Assembly (NCBI RefSeq): GCF_036669915.1
Contig: NC_089319.1
Coordinates: 12,883,971 to 12,947,970 of the forward strand
DNA: 64,000 nucleotides
Direction: 5' to 3'
Origin: Pocillopora verrucosa
Lineage: Eukaryota; Cnidaria; Anthozoa; Scleractinia; Pocilloporidae
Within the stretch, counting starts at the first letter, position 1. Every line of letters begins with the position of its first letter. A model generated the notes under the pieces. It saw only the letters and a list, made by a program, of their open reading frames with translations. It did not search any database and was not told the DNA's origin. This document shows positions 1-12,004 of this stretch, piece by piece. The position numbers were made by a program, and so were the translations under genes.

Positions 1-283
1 ATCTTGGCATATTGACCCAGGCACCCCTGTCTACTGTAATGAGAACGATGACATGAAGACTCGGGAACTCAAATGTCACACCCTGCTCAACACTTGTCAT
101 GACAGGCACCTCGTTCAAGACATTCTTCATAAGATTGTTCAGCTTGTTTGAAATTCTAGATCCGAAAACCGCCTTCTGTTTGACGAGTATACCTGTTTAG
201 CCTGATGAGGGGGAACCCTCGGGTACGAAGGAAACAGTGCCGCTTTTATTACTTACGGTATACTTGACAATTTCCTCTTGCAG
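1..283. other. No recognised coding sequence; probably intron of the RBBP6-like gene
   Basis: The stretch ends in a pyrimidine-rich CAG acceptor at 281-283, just before the first visible exon. I see no convincing exon in the rest. The upstream exons of the gene must lie left of the window. Confidence 0.5.
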
Positions 284-2399
284 GGGACCACCTCGTGTAC
301 CTGAAATGCGTCACGGGTTATCGGAACCCATTAGACCCCACGGACTTCCCCCGGAACATGTGCCCCGTGTACCTGCTATCCGTCCGGGTTTGAGTGGTCT
401 TCGCCACCCCGGTCCACCTCCTTATCTCCCCCCGGCAATCAGAGGGATGCATGCAGCAGCACCTGCTCTTCCTCGTATGCCTCCTGTTCCTGCCCTGGTT
501 GCGGCTCCTTTACCACGCCATCCAGCCTTCGGACCACCCGCGATGTTCGACCCACTCCATCCTGGCGACCGACCTGGGTCTCTCACGCCGCCAATGTCCG
601 AACGAGAGTTCTACAAAATGCAAAAGAAACTAAAAACGAGGTAAAAAAGAACTCCTGTTTGGCCACGCTCAATGGCAACGTAGCGTTCATTTAAGGCCAC
701 TTCCATCCTTAGCCTTTACATTGCTTATCTAATGTTGGACATGCTTTCTTTTCATAGAGGCAAGAAAAAGCGAGAGCATTCGTCTACCACTCGTCCCAAA
801 AAAGTTCCTAGGAAGGAGGGTAGTAGCTTCGACTTTGATGACGAGCTCCTAGAATACAGAGAACTTCAGAAAAGCCGTCAACGTTTACGTTCTCGTTCTT
901 TGACTCCAACTCGCTCATGGTCGCGCTCGCCATCACTCCGATCACGGTCAAGGTCACGGTCCTTTTCACGCTCAAGATCGCGGTCACGTTCCCTTTCACG
1001 ATCCTCTGGAAGTCCCGCACGAGCGCCCACTCCAGAGGGCTGGGACGAATCCAGGTCTCCTTCGCCTACTCCGTCACGTGGTCAGAGTGGCGGCGCAAAT
1101 TCTGCAGAAGAGCAGAAAAAGAGACATAAAAAGAGAAGAAAGGAACAGAAAAGTACAGGACAGAAGAAACAGAAGACTTCGCATAAAGATGAAAAGCCAA
1201 TGGAACAGAAGGCGGGAATTGGTGGTGTTAAGGAGGAGGAGAAAAAGAAGCTCAAAAAGCAGAATGTGAAAGATGACAAGGGTGAGATGAAGGACAAGAC
1301 TACGAGGGTAGAAAAAGACAAAGATAAACCGAAAGAAAGTAAAACGAGTAAAGAGAAAGAAAAATTAAAGAAAAAGGATAAGGACAAGAAAATAGTTAGT
1401 GATAGGGAGGGGAAAGGAAAGGAGAGAGACAGCAAGAAACAGGGTGAAAAGAAATTAGTAAAGAAAAGCAAAGAGGGAAAGGAAATAGGAAAGAAAAGCA
1501 AAGAGGGAAAAGAGAAACGGAAGAAAAAAGATAAGGATAAGAAAGAGGAGTCCTCGGGTAAAAAACGTAAGAGTAAAAAGAAACACAAGAAACATAAACG
1601 GCATAAAAAGGGAAAAAATAGGGGAGAGAAGGCTGGCAGTGAAGAAGAGGAGGCAGGGAATAACTTTGAAAGTAAGGAGAATGAAAAAAAGGATGAATCA
1701 TCTGAGGCTGGCAACCCTGATGGTAAAACTACCACAGATGAAGAAAAAGATGATCGAGGAACCGATGGAGCTGGGCATCAGGAAGAAAGTGATGAGGAAG
1801 GAAGTGATAGTGATGAAGGAGATAAAGAAGATATGGAGGAGGATGGAAAAGACCAAGAGGGGAAAAAAGTACACGAGAGTGATGATGTCTGGGAGAAGTC
1901 GAGTGAAAGTGATGAAGATATGGCAGAGAACGGAAGCGACTTGGAGGAACAAGACTGCAGAAAAGCTAAGACGTCTATGGCTAAAGTAAGTGAAGTGAAA
2001 GGGAAGAATCAAAGAGAAGAGGAATTACTAGAAAGTGATCAGGAGGCTGAAAAAAGGGTGAAAGGAAATGAAGAGAGGCTTGAAGGAAAGGAAAGCGACA
2101 CTGATAATGATTTGATGGAAAAGAAATTGCTCGAAAGTGACAACGATAGTGACCGAGAAGCTGAAAATACTAAAGATTGTAAACCAGAGGGTGAACAGAA
2201 TGTTGAGAAAGTGGAAGAAGAAGAGATGGAAAAACACGAGAGCGATAGAGAAAATGAAGTGAAGACTGGAAATGGTCAGGAGGGATTCCATCCAGAATTA
2301 AGTGCTGAACGATCCAAAGAGGAAGAATCAAGATTTACTGCGAAAAAACGAGAAAATGGGAACCATCAAGTAGAACTGCAAGAGGATAAGAATAGATAG
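284..2399 (+). CDS. RBBP6: RBBP6-like protein, C-terminal part (gene enters from the left edge)
   Basis: Two coding exons are visible, 284-640 and 758-2399 (stop TAG). They join in phase across a GTAAAA donor and a TAG acceptor. The first exon encodes a Pro-rich stretch ending in PPMSEREFYKMQKKLK, which resembles the PPLSREEFYREQRRLK segment of vertebrate RBBP6 as I recall it. The second exon starts with a basic linker and an acidic/EYRELQK segment that matches the DFAKELMEYKKIQKERRR region. It continues into an Arg-Ser dipeptide stretch (about 880-1020) and then about 430 residues dominated by Lys, Glu, Asp and Ser. RBBP6 is a RING E3 ligase with DWNN and zinc-knuckle domains that is tied to pre-mRNA 3'-end processing and to p53/MDM2. 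Those N-terminal domains would lie left of the window. Low-complexity composition limits certainty; another SR-related protein is the main alternative. Confidence 0.68.
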
Positions 2400-2713
2400 A
2401 TACCTAACAAATTTTGTGTATAGTTAAACAAATCAAAAGTATAACATCAAACTTCTCGCTTCTGTCGGTAAGATTTCTATCCTTTGACCAACCAGGTGGG
2501 GGAGAGAGAGAGATCAGACCAGATGTGAGAGCGATCTTCCGAAGTTGAACTGCCTTTGATTTTAATGAACTTGTTCGTCTTTGTTTTGATTTGTCCTGTG
2601 GTGACTCGTAACGGGAGCATACAGTGCTGTCCATCATCAGGGTGAAAGGGTCCTAGGAAGGTTGAGTCACAATGACTCTTCCCATGTTTCTAGCATATGT
2701 TAATTATTAGGTT

Positions 2714-2744
<31 letters not shown>

Positions 2745-2931
2745 CCACTAGGTTTCAAATAGGTTGAAATTGTACCTAACTGCTTAAGAAAAACGAGACC
2801 AGTCAAATCCACAGTGAAACTGTACAAAAAAAATTTAAATGCTCCGTTATCAAACATTAGTGCGTCATGTTGAACTGACACTTAGCTTTTCTAATACCTG
2901 TTTATTAAGTATGCTTGAATAACCGTGTGGT

Positions 2932-2937
2932 AATAAA
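2932..2937 (+). terminator. Poly(A) signal AATAAA of the RBBP6-like gene
   Basis: A canonical AATAAA lies about 530 bp after the stop codon. It is the first good signal in the 3' region. The transcript would end well before the convergent CLUAP1 3' end near 4080. Confidence 0.5.
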
Positions 2938-4077
2938 ATTATATTTATTTTTTTTAACAAAGACTGGCTCTTGATCGCTTCCAGAGAGGACAACCATTTA
3001 ACCGTTAACACCCATGCACCCTAACATCAGTCTATGCTTACTTTCCATACTGTTCTCCATACATTTCCCAAGGTTCTGGCAAGAAGAATTTGTCTAGAAG
3101 TCAAGAGCTTCTTTGGTTATATGGACTGAGTAAGGTCTCATTAAAATTTGCTCTTTTTCAAACGCCATGTACGGGTATGCTTTGAGTGTGAAGCACTTGG
3201 CATTACACCAGTGTTATTACAAACTCATTTTGGTTGGAGTAAATCAGACAGAGTTAGGTAGCAAATAAGACGATTGGCTGTGATTTCTAGCCCACCCTAG
3301 TAAGGGGTGGGGGTAATCTAATACATACGTATATGTTCTCTTCGCTGTGACGTCCAGGTTAACTACCTATAAGCAGTCACATGAGGAAGATAGTGGAAGC
3401 CACAATAAGTCCTTTTCGAGAAAGACCAATCGAGGCAAATTGTGCAGGGCGGAACTTTAACTCTGTTCTTAAGGAGGGTTCTGTAACTTCTAATTTCCAT
3501 TTATTTTCTCTAAATCCATCCTCGGACCTTCAGAGTCTGCGCTCCGATGCGCTATGAGTCATATTGAGTCTCTAAGAAGAGTTCGGCCTAGGCAAGGTTC
3601 ACAACAGTTTCTTGCCCAGACCTTCCTCGGCCAAGCAGTTACATTTCAGTCACAAGTTTGCGGTAGGATCTGGGTAGGAGATTAGGTTCTTATCTGTAAC
3701 ACGTCCTAAATACCGTTAAGATCATCAATGTCGAGTCGAAATGGTCTCGTGCATAAATAATAGCTTAAGTAAGACGGTAAATTTCGAGCTCCGCATTGAT
3801 TTGGAGAAAATATGTTCAATCATCGTCCTATCACCCGCGTGTGACAAGAAAAATTTAATGAGTCCCCAAAGTAATCTAGCCTCAGACCTTCGGATTCATC
3901 GGATCAAAGTTCTGGAATAATGAGACAAGCACATCTTTTCTTTCCAGTTCTTTGAAAGTTTCATAAGTATAAGGTCTGTCTTAAAAATGATCAGTAACGT
4001 TCCAGTGACACCGTCTTGAATGTCTTGAGCAACAGGTAAAGGCAAAATGGTAACTACTTTGGGTTTCACGTAACGTC
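2938..4077. other. Convergent intergenic gap between the RBBP6-like gene and CLUAP1
   Basis: About 1.1 kb separates the two poly(A) signals. No ORF of note is present. The first part (about 3000-3130) is a copy of a dispersed repeat also seen twice in CFAP52 introns. I see nothing else that can be named. Confidence 0.6.
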
Positions 4078-4083
4078 TTTATT
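4078..4083 (-). terminator. Poly(A) signal AATAAA of CLUAP1
   Basis: TTTATT on the + strand reads AATAAA on the - strand. It lies only 36 bp past the CLUAP1 stop codon, so the 3' UTR is very short. Confidence 0.6.
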
Positions 4084-4119
4084 TGACGTCAAACTATATA
4101 CAAGCTTTCTTTAGTTAGT

Positions 4120-7100
4120 TTAGAAGTCATTATCACTGTCATTAAGACTGTTAGCCTGAGAGCCGTCGTCCCGTCCTTCCCCGCGGCCATCTTCCATATC
4201 GTCATCATCGAGAAGTTCGTCTTCATCGTCATCAACACCAATGTCGCTCTCTCCTGAAGAAAGTGAACCACTTTCATCCTGAAAAAGACATAAAAAAAAA
4301 TTTATGAACAACTGAGGCTGAGCCGACGTAAAATGAAAGTTGGAGAAGGCTCGATGTGACAATCAATCTATGAAGGAAAGTTCATGGCAAAACAACAACA
4401 ACGAAAAGATCTCACTTCATCAGAATCAAGCCCTCCTCCCATGGAACCGAAGACTCGACCACCAGCTTCGGCAGCTGAAAAGACAACAAAACAAAAACAT
4501 TATCCAGACGTAAACTACACATTGTAAGTAAGGGCCTTTCCCCACTAGCGGACAAAACTAGAATTGTCCCGACAAAATCAAAGGAAAAATTTTATCATCA
4601 CTAATTTTTGTTTCGTCTGTTGCATCCGCTTTCAAAATTTCAAAGCCGTCAAATTCCGTCAGCGCCTGATCTGTTCCTAGGACCGGCCAGCATAGTTGCC
4701 AAAGGATTCCACGTCCAATTTCCAGGATTTACCCTAATTCGTTTTCAACATTTTAGAATCCCCGAGGTTTGAAACGAAAGACATTTTTTCCTTTCTATTA
4801 AACTGATTTTAGTTCAATTACACGCTGGTTGTAGCTTCCACGAGACATGATCAATAAGTTTAGCATGGTTTTGTACACTCAGTCGCTTTTGTTCAGTGTT
4901 TACCCAGGAAAAATTTTATCGGCGGCGCGTTTGAAGGTTTGTCCGCTTTTTGGCCAAAATTTGTCAAGTCGTGATAAACCATTCGCACTCTTAAAATGTT
5001 GGTGGTGACAGCAAATTTGTCTGAACAAAATAGTTTTTCGCGGATGCGGAAAGGCCCAAACTCAATGAAGTAGGTTGGGATAACACTGCACAGCATGCCA
5101 TGGTAACCTTTGTCTAAACCAATAAGAAATTAATCTACTCAGCGGGGTACGAGGTAATTCTCCTTCTCCCGCGCTTATCAGTTGAAATTTCCAGCGCTTA
5201 GAGACATCACGTCACGTGCTTGACATCTGTTGTATGATCACAGGAAGACCATACTATAAAATGTGTTCGTGTTAAAAATTGTTGACATGAGACGAACAAA
5301 ATCTATGAGGGTTATGAATTTGTGATATTTTTCCGTCCTTGTGGGCCATTTGTAGCGTCTTTCTGCGAAATAACTTTTGACCGGAGGCCATGAAAGCGAA
5401 GAAATACCACAAATGCGTCGTTTAACATTTCATTTAGCTTTATCGAAATGATTCAGACCGAGATGTTAGATAGATATGCAACTTTCAGAGCTTAGTATAT
5501 AACCCTCATAGCTTTTTTTGTCTCATGTCAACAATAACAATTAATAGTTAGCCACAAACACATAGTGGGAAATTTGTGTCACTGATGACAGTCATTCACC
5601 TTGTGGTCTGGTAGCCTGTCTTGTATTGTTCGCCTCAACAACAATTTCATCATCATCGTCACCACCATCCAAATCTCCCAGTTCATCTCCAGCGTCAATC
5701 CCTTGGCCATGGTCTGCAGTTTGCATGTTTCTGATTGTTGCTTCAGACTCCTAAAAGAAAGTGAAAATAATTTCATAAACAACACAGAAAAATTAATGGC
5801 ACATTCTGATTTGCCTTCATGTAACTTTGGGCTACTGTTGGTTGGTTATGCAATCTAAAGGATCATGAATAAGCAAAAGTCAAACATCACCTTGTTTTAG
5901 CCTTAAACTCCCATGAGTGACCACAACAGAATTTCTCCTTACAATATCAATACTATACTCAAGCAGACAAGTGATGACAATAAAGAAAAATATCAACAGG
6001 GGGATTTTTAGTTGATCTAATACCAAATTCTCTAAGCTAACATTGCAAGAAATGTATGGTAGACAGTAAGGAAAATTACTAATGAGATCTACAGAGTGAA
6101 TGGATTAATTGGCTACACTAACTTTCAAATGCTCCTCTGATTTGAACAAAGATTTGTTTGTTTGACCAATCAAAAGCAAATTAAAATGCTTGCCTCCTCA
6201 ACTTTACAGCTGAGGAATTACGTGGGCCTAAATCAAACAGTAAACTGAAAAAAACTACAACAGTTTAAAATCAACAGTAATTATATGCTTTTTTTAACCT
6301 CAAATCTGTCTCTCTCAGCCCTGTTAATGTCTTCCAGTAGTTGCTCCATGTAAGCTAAATTGCGATGCTTTTCCATGAAAGTCTGAAATGAAATTTATTT
6401 CATTAAAAAACTGTGATCAGATTCCCTTATGAGAAAGAAGAACCTTCTAAAATTTGGCTGGCTCCCAACATCTGGCTTTGTAGCTCATTCGGTTAGGTAG
6501 CATTCACCTAGTATCTGAGAGGCAGGGTTTCAAATCCTGTCCAAGCCTGAATTGTTTTGGGCTTCCTTCTGCTTATTCTTGCAAGGATGATGTCATTGCT
6601 CAAAGATTACACTAAAGATGTCAAATCAAACAACACTAAGCTACTGAATGTAGAGGATTCTTTGTGGGTAATTAGCATTGCTTTATCAATTCAGTTTGTT
6701 TAGTGAATATTGATCTTAGTTCGGGACAAAAAGGAGTGGTTATTTTAATGTAACAAACTTGCCAACAATCAAGAGTAACATAATCACCTCATATACTTTT
6801 TTGAGTTCCTCTTCAAGTTTTTCATACTCGTCCATGTATGCTGGCCTACAGAGATTGGAAAAGAGTAGCTACTTAATTTATTTTCAAAAAAACCTTTTCT
6901 TCATAAAATATCAGCTTGTCAATTAGAGATTGCTGAACCAATTAAAAGCCTGATAGAATGATTGCACTTCTAACAATGGGACATGAACTTATCATAGAAA
7001 TATAGCAAAGACTTAAATCAAGTACAAAAAACCTCTCAATGGTTTACCATGGACCCTTTGTTTGTTTTTGTAATTTTGAGTATTTGTCATGGTTTGATTT

Positions 7101-10100
7101 CATCCAAGTTCTTTAAAAATTTTCTTTCAGATTTTTGGTTTAAGCACATTATCAGACAATTTACAATACCACATCCACATATTAAATTAAGGACAAGAGA
7201 ATTTAGAGCCAGAATAATATTGAACCCAAACATAAGAGGTTCAAACATAAAAATAAAAGACAGCAAACAAAACAGCATACAGCTTTTATCATCTAATAAT
7301 CTGATCCTCACATGGACTGCCCAATTCTTGAATTTTAAAGAGGGAACAACTGTACCTGACAGTTTCTAAACTTCGCAGTCTTTTCTGGTTCCTCTCCAGT
7401 TCTTGTTTTTTCTTGTCTATTTTAGCTTCCAGATTAGCTTCATCAGAAGCAATATTGTCCAACATTTGATTGGTCTTCTTTATGTCATCCTTCAATAAGA
7501 ATGGAAGGGATTTGGAATGTAGCACATTTCCTCCAATAAGCAACCAAATGCTTACTTAAAATTTCAGCTAAAAGTGGGAGGGGTGCTTATTAGAAGGAGG
7601 GCACTTAATCGAGGGGGGAACTTAGTATTCTCCTGTAATGATTCCCCAGTAGTTGAACATTAAAATGTTATAAATAAAGTTACTGGTTGCATGAATGGGC
7701 TCCAGAAAGCACTCTGTGGATGGCTAAGATCACTCCCTCCTCTCCCCCCCTCCCCCCAAAGCATACCTCCACTCTCCTTGCATGATCCACTCTTCCAAAA
7801 AATAAGCCTTCAGTTTTTCTAATAAATTTACTCAAATATACTTTCTCAAATAGAGCAAAATTCAATTGAAATAGCAAAGTACAAAACAACTCATATGCTT
7901 ATTTTTGTTTTCATTATCATCATTCCTAACAATGGGAGAACATACAAACAGGTGCACCTCCTATAAGCTTGAAAATATTTCAAAATTTTCCTTAACTTAT
8001 AAAACATACCACCACACTGGGAGAAATTCTCAGTTAGGCAGGAGTTATACTTAGTGAAACAATGTCTTGGAAAGCTAAAAAATAGAAAAAAGTACCCTAA
8101 TGATCTCTGATTCATCAGTACCTTGACTGCAGCAACACTCTTCTTGATACCGCTTTCCAGCTCATTTAATTCAAGAGGCTTGGCTATAGCATTTGTTCTT
8201 AGTTCCTGATATTTAAACAAAGCCAAGTAAGCCAAGGAATTGAAGTTATCATGATGGAGAAATGAAGCTAATGGGACCTTGAATGATATTAAAAGACTTT
8301 GCCAGATCACACATTCATTTAGTGATCTGTAAAATTTTTGAGAGTTCTTGAAAGTTAAACTGGGAAGACTCTTAAAATCCTTAAAAGATCTGAATCAACA
8401 TCCTATCTCTGATCCTAAAACATTCACATTTTCACTGTTGAAGATGCCCTTGCAAGAGTAAATTCTAAAGATATACCTGAGGGACTCACAGATCAAGTTG
8501 CATTCTGATTTCACCCTCAAAACTAAACTTAATGGTCAAATACACCATAAAAATAATTACTGACTTACCCTTAATTCCACTTCTTTACCAAGCAAATCAT
8601 AAAGTGCAGCTCCCCTTGATGTTATCTCAGATGCAAGCTGGCGAGATGCCTTTAAATCAGTTATCTGAAAAGAAACATGAATGGTTCTCAAGCCTACCCA
8701 TGTATTGCATAATCAATGAGACAAAATATAGTTGGCCTTGAACACTATTTAATCTAATGCTCATCATTCGTCAACATAACACATAAGTTTCCAATTTAAA
8801 AGTTGCTATGGTTGTTTAAATGATAGGTTGATGAAAATCATCCATTGAATAAATTAATGATATCCATTGGAATTGTATGTCTTGATGAGCTGAATTATGC
8901 ACACATTTGGCAGGTTCTTACTCATGATCTACTGGACAACACACTCATTGATGACATTACCATTAACAATTTTTTGCTCCATTATTACATAAAACAAATA
9001 GATTCCACAATGCCATGGTTCTATAAAATAATAAATCACAAGTTGATGACATCAAATATGGTAAGAACATCAGTGAGACACTTGGCTGCATCTTGAGTGC
9101 TACTTTTCTGATTTTAACTAAATTTTATCATCATCTGTGATATAGCACTGAACAGACCTGCAGGAACATGGAAGCTTTGTGTTAAGGAGTTAAAAAAATG
9201 TATTGTGCCATCATTCCAACAGATAGCAATTTTCCTGCCCAAAATACTTTTCATCTTTAACACTTGAGTCTGTTAAACTCCAAACTCTGGTCACTTACTC
9301 TTGATGATATATCAAATGTCAAGGAATTGACATTGGACTCTTCAGCAGCCTAAAAACAAGAAACAAAATGTTATAGTTTTTTTATAACATCTTAAACTAC
9401 TGTTTTCTACTAGGAAAGGGCTACATGTTTACACTGTATTAACTTAAAGACGGCATTGTCACTGTTTACTCCTGAAAGAAAAGTGGGAATCTGAAATGGG
9501 AACAAACATAGGCACATTTCAACAATGCTCAAACCTCACTAACCTCATTAAACCTGGATTTATTTGAAGCAAAAACATAAAATAGAGTTAAGTAAATAAC
9601 TTTTAAGGCTACCTCATTTCCAGCATTAGTCTTCATTGCACTGTACAGGACAGATGTAACTTTGAGTAATTCCTTCACAGCATATCCATCTGCACCATAT
9701 AGCTTCTTGGTGTTTAGCTTAATATGGGCTTTGGTTGCCTAATATTGTATGAGAAAGAGATCAGGTGACTATTGTGAGCAGTGGATAAAGGGGGTAAATT
9801 TCTAAAGAAACTGTGGTGCTGCATTGGTGGGAAAATATAACAGGGTAACTTAGCATTATCAACAAGTTGATAACGTAAATTAGTCACCATAAAGAGTTTT
9901 AAAAAAACTGAAGTTTTGAGTGTAAGCCTTTATCAGAGCAAATGGCTCTGAGGAAGGGCTGACACTTGAAACATCTGCTTTTAAATTCTTTGAGGTGGCT
10001 AATTTACTTTATCAACTCATTGATAATACTTAATAAGTACCCTATTGTAAGCAGTGCTTGAAAAGGTTAGCACCTCACCTCTGTTAATTCTTGGGAAACT

Positions 10101-11873
10101 TCAAAATCAATCTTAACATCTCAGAGGTGTTTATCATTTTAAGTGAAATTCCCCATTTCTTGAGGGGTTCATACACTATCTTTCTTATTTCTATCTTCAA
10201 TTTTATTAGTAATGATTATTATGATTATAACAGTTATGAGTACAGTGTTAGGAGTATTTATTATGTCTGCACTTCAGCACTAGTTTTAGATTCCTCTTAG
10301 TCAACAAACAGAGTAATAATTACATGGTATACACTGTAGAGGGCGGAAAAGGAGGAGTCCTGATCATAATTCTCATAGCAATTTTAGAAAAATTCACACA
10401 TCACATGTGCTTTAAAGTATATTTTGCTTATCATTAAGCCAAAAGGGAACTCTTAAAATCTCACCTTACCTTGGATTTCTGTAAAATTCGTGCATCACAT
10501 ATAGACCCCTCTACCACTCTCACAGTACTTCATAAAACTGATTGGCATAAAAATTTATAAAACTTTCTGGAGACTGATGATGTCAAACATACCATAAATT
10601 GAGCCACTGATTTAATGAACAGCACTCTGTCCTGTTCAGTATCAACATCCATGGGTAATTCCACATTGGGGTCATACCTATATATAACATGCCAGATAAA
10701 TTTTTAGCCCATAATCATATCATTACACTATGTGACATTCTTTGGCATTAGATGAGTAACTTAATATTCACTCCCCCACTCCCGACTGCCGGCAGTAGAC
10801 CACTGCCAGCAGTAGACCACTGCCAGCAGTCGTTTGTATGGTGCAGGCAGTGGTCCACTACAGGCACCATACAAAGGACTCATTCACAACATTAACATTA
10901 CAAACAAACCAAACAGAAAGACCTAACTTCACTAACGGATTGAGACCAACCAATTACTACCAATCTATGCTACTTGAGTCTTACAGCCAATAACATCACA
11001 GCAAAACTGACCAATCAATTTATGCAAACTGGACTAAGCACATTCAACTGACAGCAACTATTTCCTTGACTCTGATGATGACTTCCAGTCAGGTTGTCAA
11101 AACGTCAGTCACCACTACCGAAAACAGTCCTTCTCATGACCACACTTACTGGACAATCAAACCACACTATTACACATAACAATCATAATAGACAAACAGT
11201 ATTTATCTTTTAGAGCAAATATTTAGGGCTATATGTACTACACTCTTGAAAGGTAACAAATCTAAGAGCTTCTTCGTTTATTTCATGTAGAAATCTATAA
11301 AAACTCAGTTGGGGAAGGATTTCCATACGACCCCAAAACAAAGTTGTAGTGCCGAAGGCAATCTACTGTTTTCGCCAGTATTTTCGTTATCCAAAGACTA
11401 ATTAAGTAAGGATCTCGGCAGAAATGTTGCCAAAATTCATTTTGCATAACAGTTAAACCTTCACGTTTCATCTTTGTCCGATTAAGTGGCGTTGAATTAA
11501 TTATAATCACCTATAAACCTGAAATCTTACAGGTTCAATTTATTTTCGCTTGGTTGGCCACCTTCTCTCGACGTTTAACTGTTTTTTGTAGGGTAATTAA
11601 AAAAATAGTTACTTGACCTCTTGACAAGCCACATCAAGACTTCAGCAACCAAAGCAAAGTTTGGAGAACGAAAGTTCTCCATGGATATCAGCCGAGGGTA
11701 ACCCAAGGCACGCATCATTTCAGTGAAATCTGCGAAAACACAACCATTATTTTCATTTAGATCATACCAGAACAGGCAAAATTTAAATGCAGGTGAGAAG
11801 TATAACCTCAAAACTTTCAAAAAACAATAAATACTACCGATTTTCACTTACTTCTCAAGTCTCTATACGACAT
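4120..11873 (-). CDS. CLUAP1: CLUAP1 / IFT38, intraflagellar transport complex B subunit
   Basis: Thirteen exons encode 406 aa (human about 413): 11873-11852, 11729-11618, 10677-10593, 9738-9613, 9349-9299, 8664-8569, 8205-8122, 7489-7356, 6845-6788, 6382-6299, 5750-5600, 4474-4416 and 4278-4120. All have GT..AG introns and all phases close. The N-terminus after MSYRDLRN is nearly identical to human CLUAP1 ([20 protein letters not shown], then a conserved VAEVL.WLVKR). Further conserved blocks are [44 protein letters not shown] and [11 protein letters not shown]. The C-terminus is acidic and ends SDNDF, as in human. The fold is an N-terminal calponin-homology-like domain followed by coiled coil (about residues 120-290) and an acidic tail. 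IFT38 is a peripheral subunit of IFT-B, needed to build cilia and bound to the IFT20/54/57 group. Initiation at 11873 is fixed by homology. Confidence 0.97.
5895..6110. repeat. Dispersed repeat, CLUAP1 intron 10 (same family as 60030-60260)
   Basis: The copy starts around CCTTAAACTCCCATGAGTGACC and continues in order with TACTCAAGCAGACAAGTGATG, GTTGATCTAATACCAAATTCTC and an AGTAAGGAAAATTAC tail. The same succession of blocks recurs at about 60030-60260 in a USP7 intron. This is typical of a small non-autonomous element. Confidence 0.65.
6474..6620 (+). repeat. tRNA-derived SINE, CLUAP1 intron
   Basis: The head GGCTTTGTAGCTCATTCGG resembles a tRNA 5' end with an A box. A B-box-like GGGTTTCAAATCC follows at about 6526-6538, then CCAAGCCTGAATT and a tail ending in CTTGCAAGGATGATGTCA. 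The layout (tRNA head plus unrelated tail, no intact cloverleaf) and the GCCTGAATT junction match a SINE family I recognise from coral genomes. It lies antisense to CLUAP1. Confidence 0.7.
9770..10045. repeat. Palindromic repeat with hammerhead-like core, CLUAP1 intron 3
   Basis: Two arms of about 85 bp are inverted copies of each other. The left arm has TCAACAAGTTGATAACGTAAA and the right arm has GTGGCTAATTTACTTTATCA. The right arm carries CTGAGGA (9948-9954) followed after a short hairpin by GAAAC (9968-9972). Related copies lie at about 18290-18410, 21990-22045, 22535-22705 and 24180-24380. Confidence 0.65.
10783..10876. repeat. Short tandem repeat fused to a hairpin
   Basis: A 17-bp unit, CCRGCAGTAGACCACTG, occurs twice and then starts a third time. 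It is followed by a strong hairpin whose outer stem is TTTGTATGGTGC paired with GCACCATACAAA (about 10831-10876). The hairpin's inner part contains the reverse complement of the tandem unit. It abuts the Penelope-like tail that follows. Confidence 0.7.
10870..11180 (+). mobile_element. Penelope-like retroelement 3' tail fragment
   Basis: The stretch contains CTGATGATGACTTCCAGTCA followed by GGTTGTCAAAACGTCAGTCA, a signature I recognise from the 3' ends of cnidarian Penelope-like elements. A second diverged copy lies at 19620-19740. No reverse transcriptase or GIY-YIG coding sequence is nearby, so it is a truncated remnant in CLUAP1 intron 2. The family name rests on recall. Confidence 0.55.
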
Positions 11874-12004
11874 TTTTGTATTCGTAACTTCTATTTTTCT
11901 TGATTGACCCAGTCGCGCATGCTTTCTGGGACACCGCTGGAATACTTAAGGAGTATTTGTTTACATGGTCCCTATGGAAACAGGATGAAAAAAGTGAAAT
12001 AAAG
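11874..12004. promoter_or_regulatory. Short bidirectional promoter shared by CLUAP1 and the TEX47-like gene
   Basis: The start codons of the divergent genes CLUAP1 (-) and TEX47-like (+) are separated by 131 bp, so both 5' UTRs and the core promoter must fit here. No TATA box is evident. An RFX X-box lies towards the TEX47 side. Joint control of two ciliary/sperm genes is the inference. Confidence 0.75.
11968..11981. promoter_or_regulatory. X-box (RFX transcription factor site)
   Basis: The 14-mer GTCCCTATGGAAAC fits the ciliary X-box consensus GTHNYYATRRNAAC at every position. It lies 23 bp before the TEX47-like start codon and 95 bp from the CLUAP1 start. RFX factors drive ciliary genes in animals, and CLUAP1 is a core ciliary gene. 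Binding itself is inferred. Confidence 0.75.

Noticed and set aside
1082..2291. Long minus-strand open frames opposite the RBBP6-like exon
   Set aside because: They are the Phe/Leu/Ser-rich mirror of a Lys/Glu-rich coding region and have no family signature.
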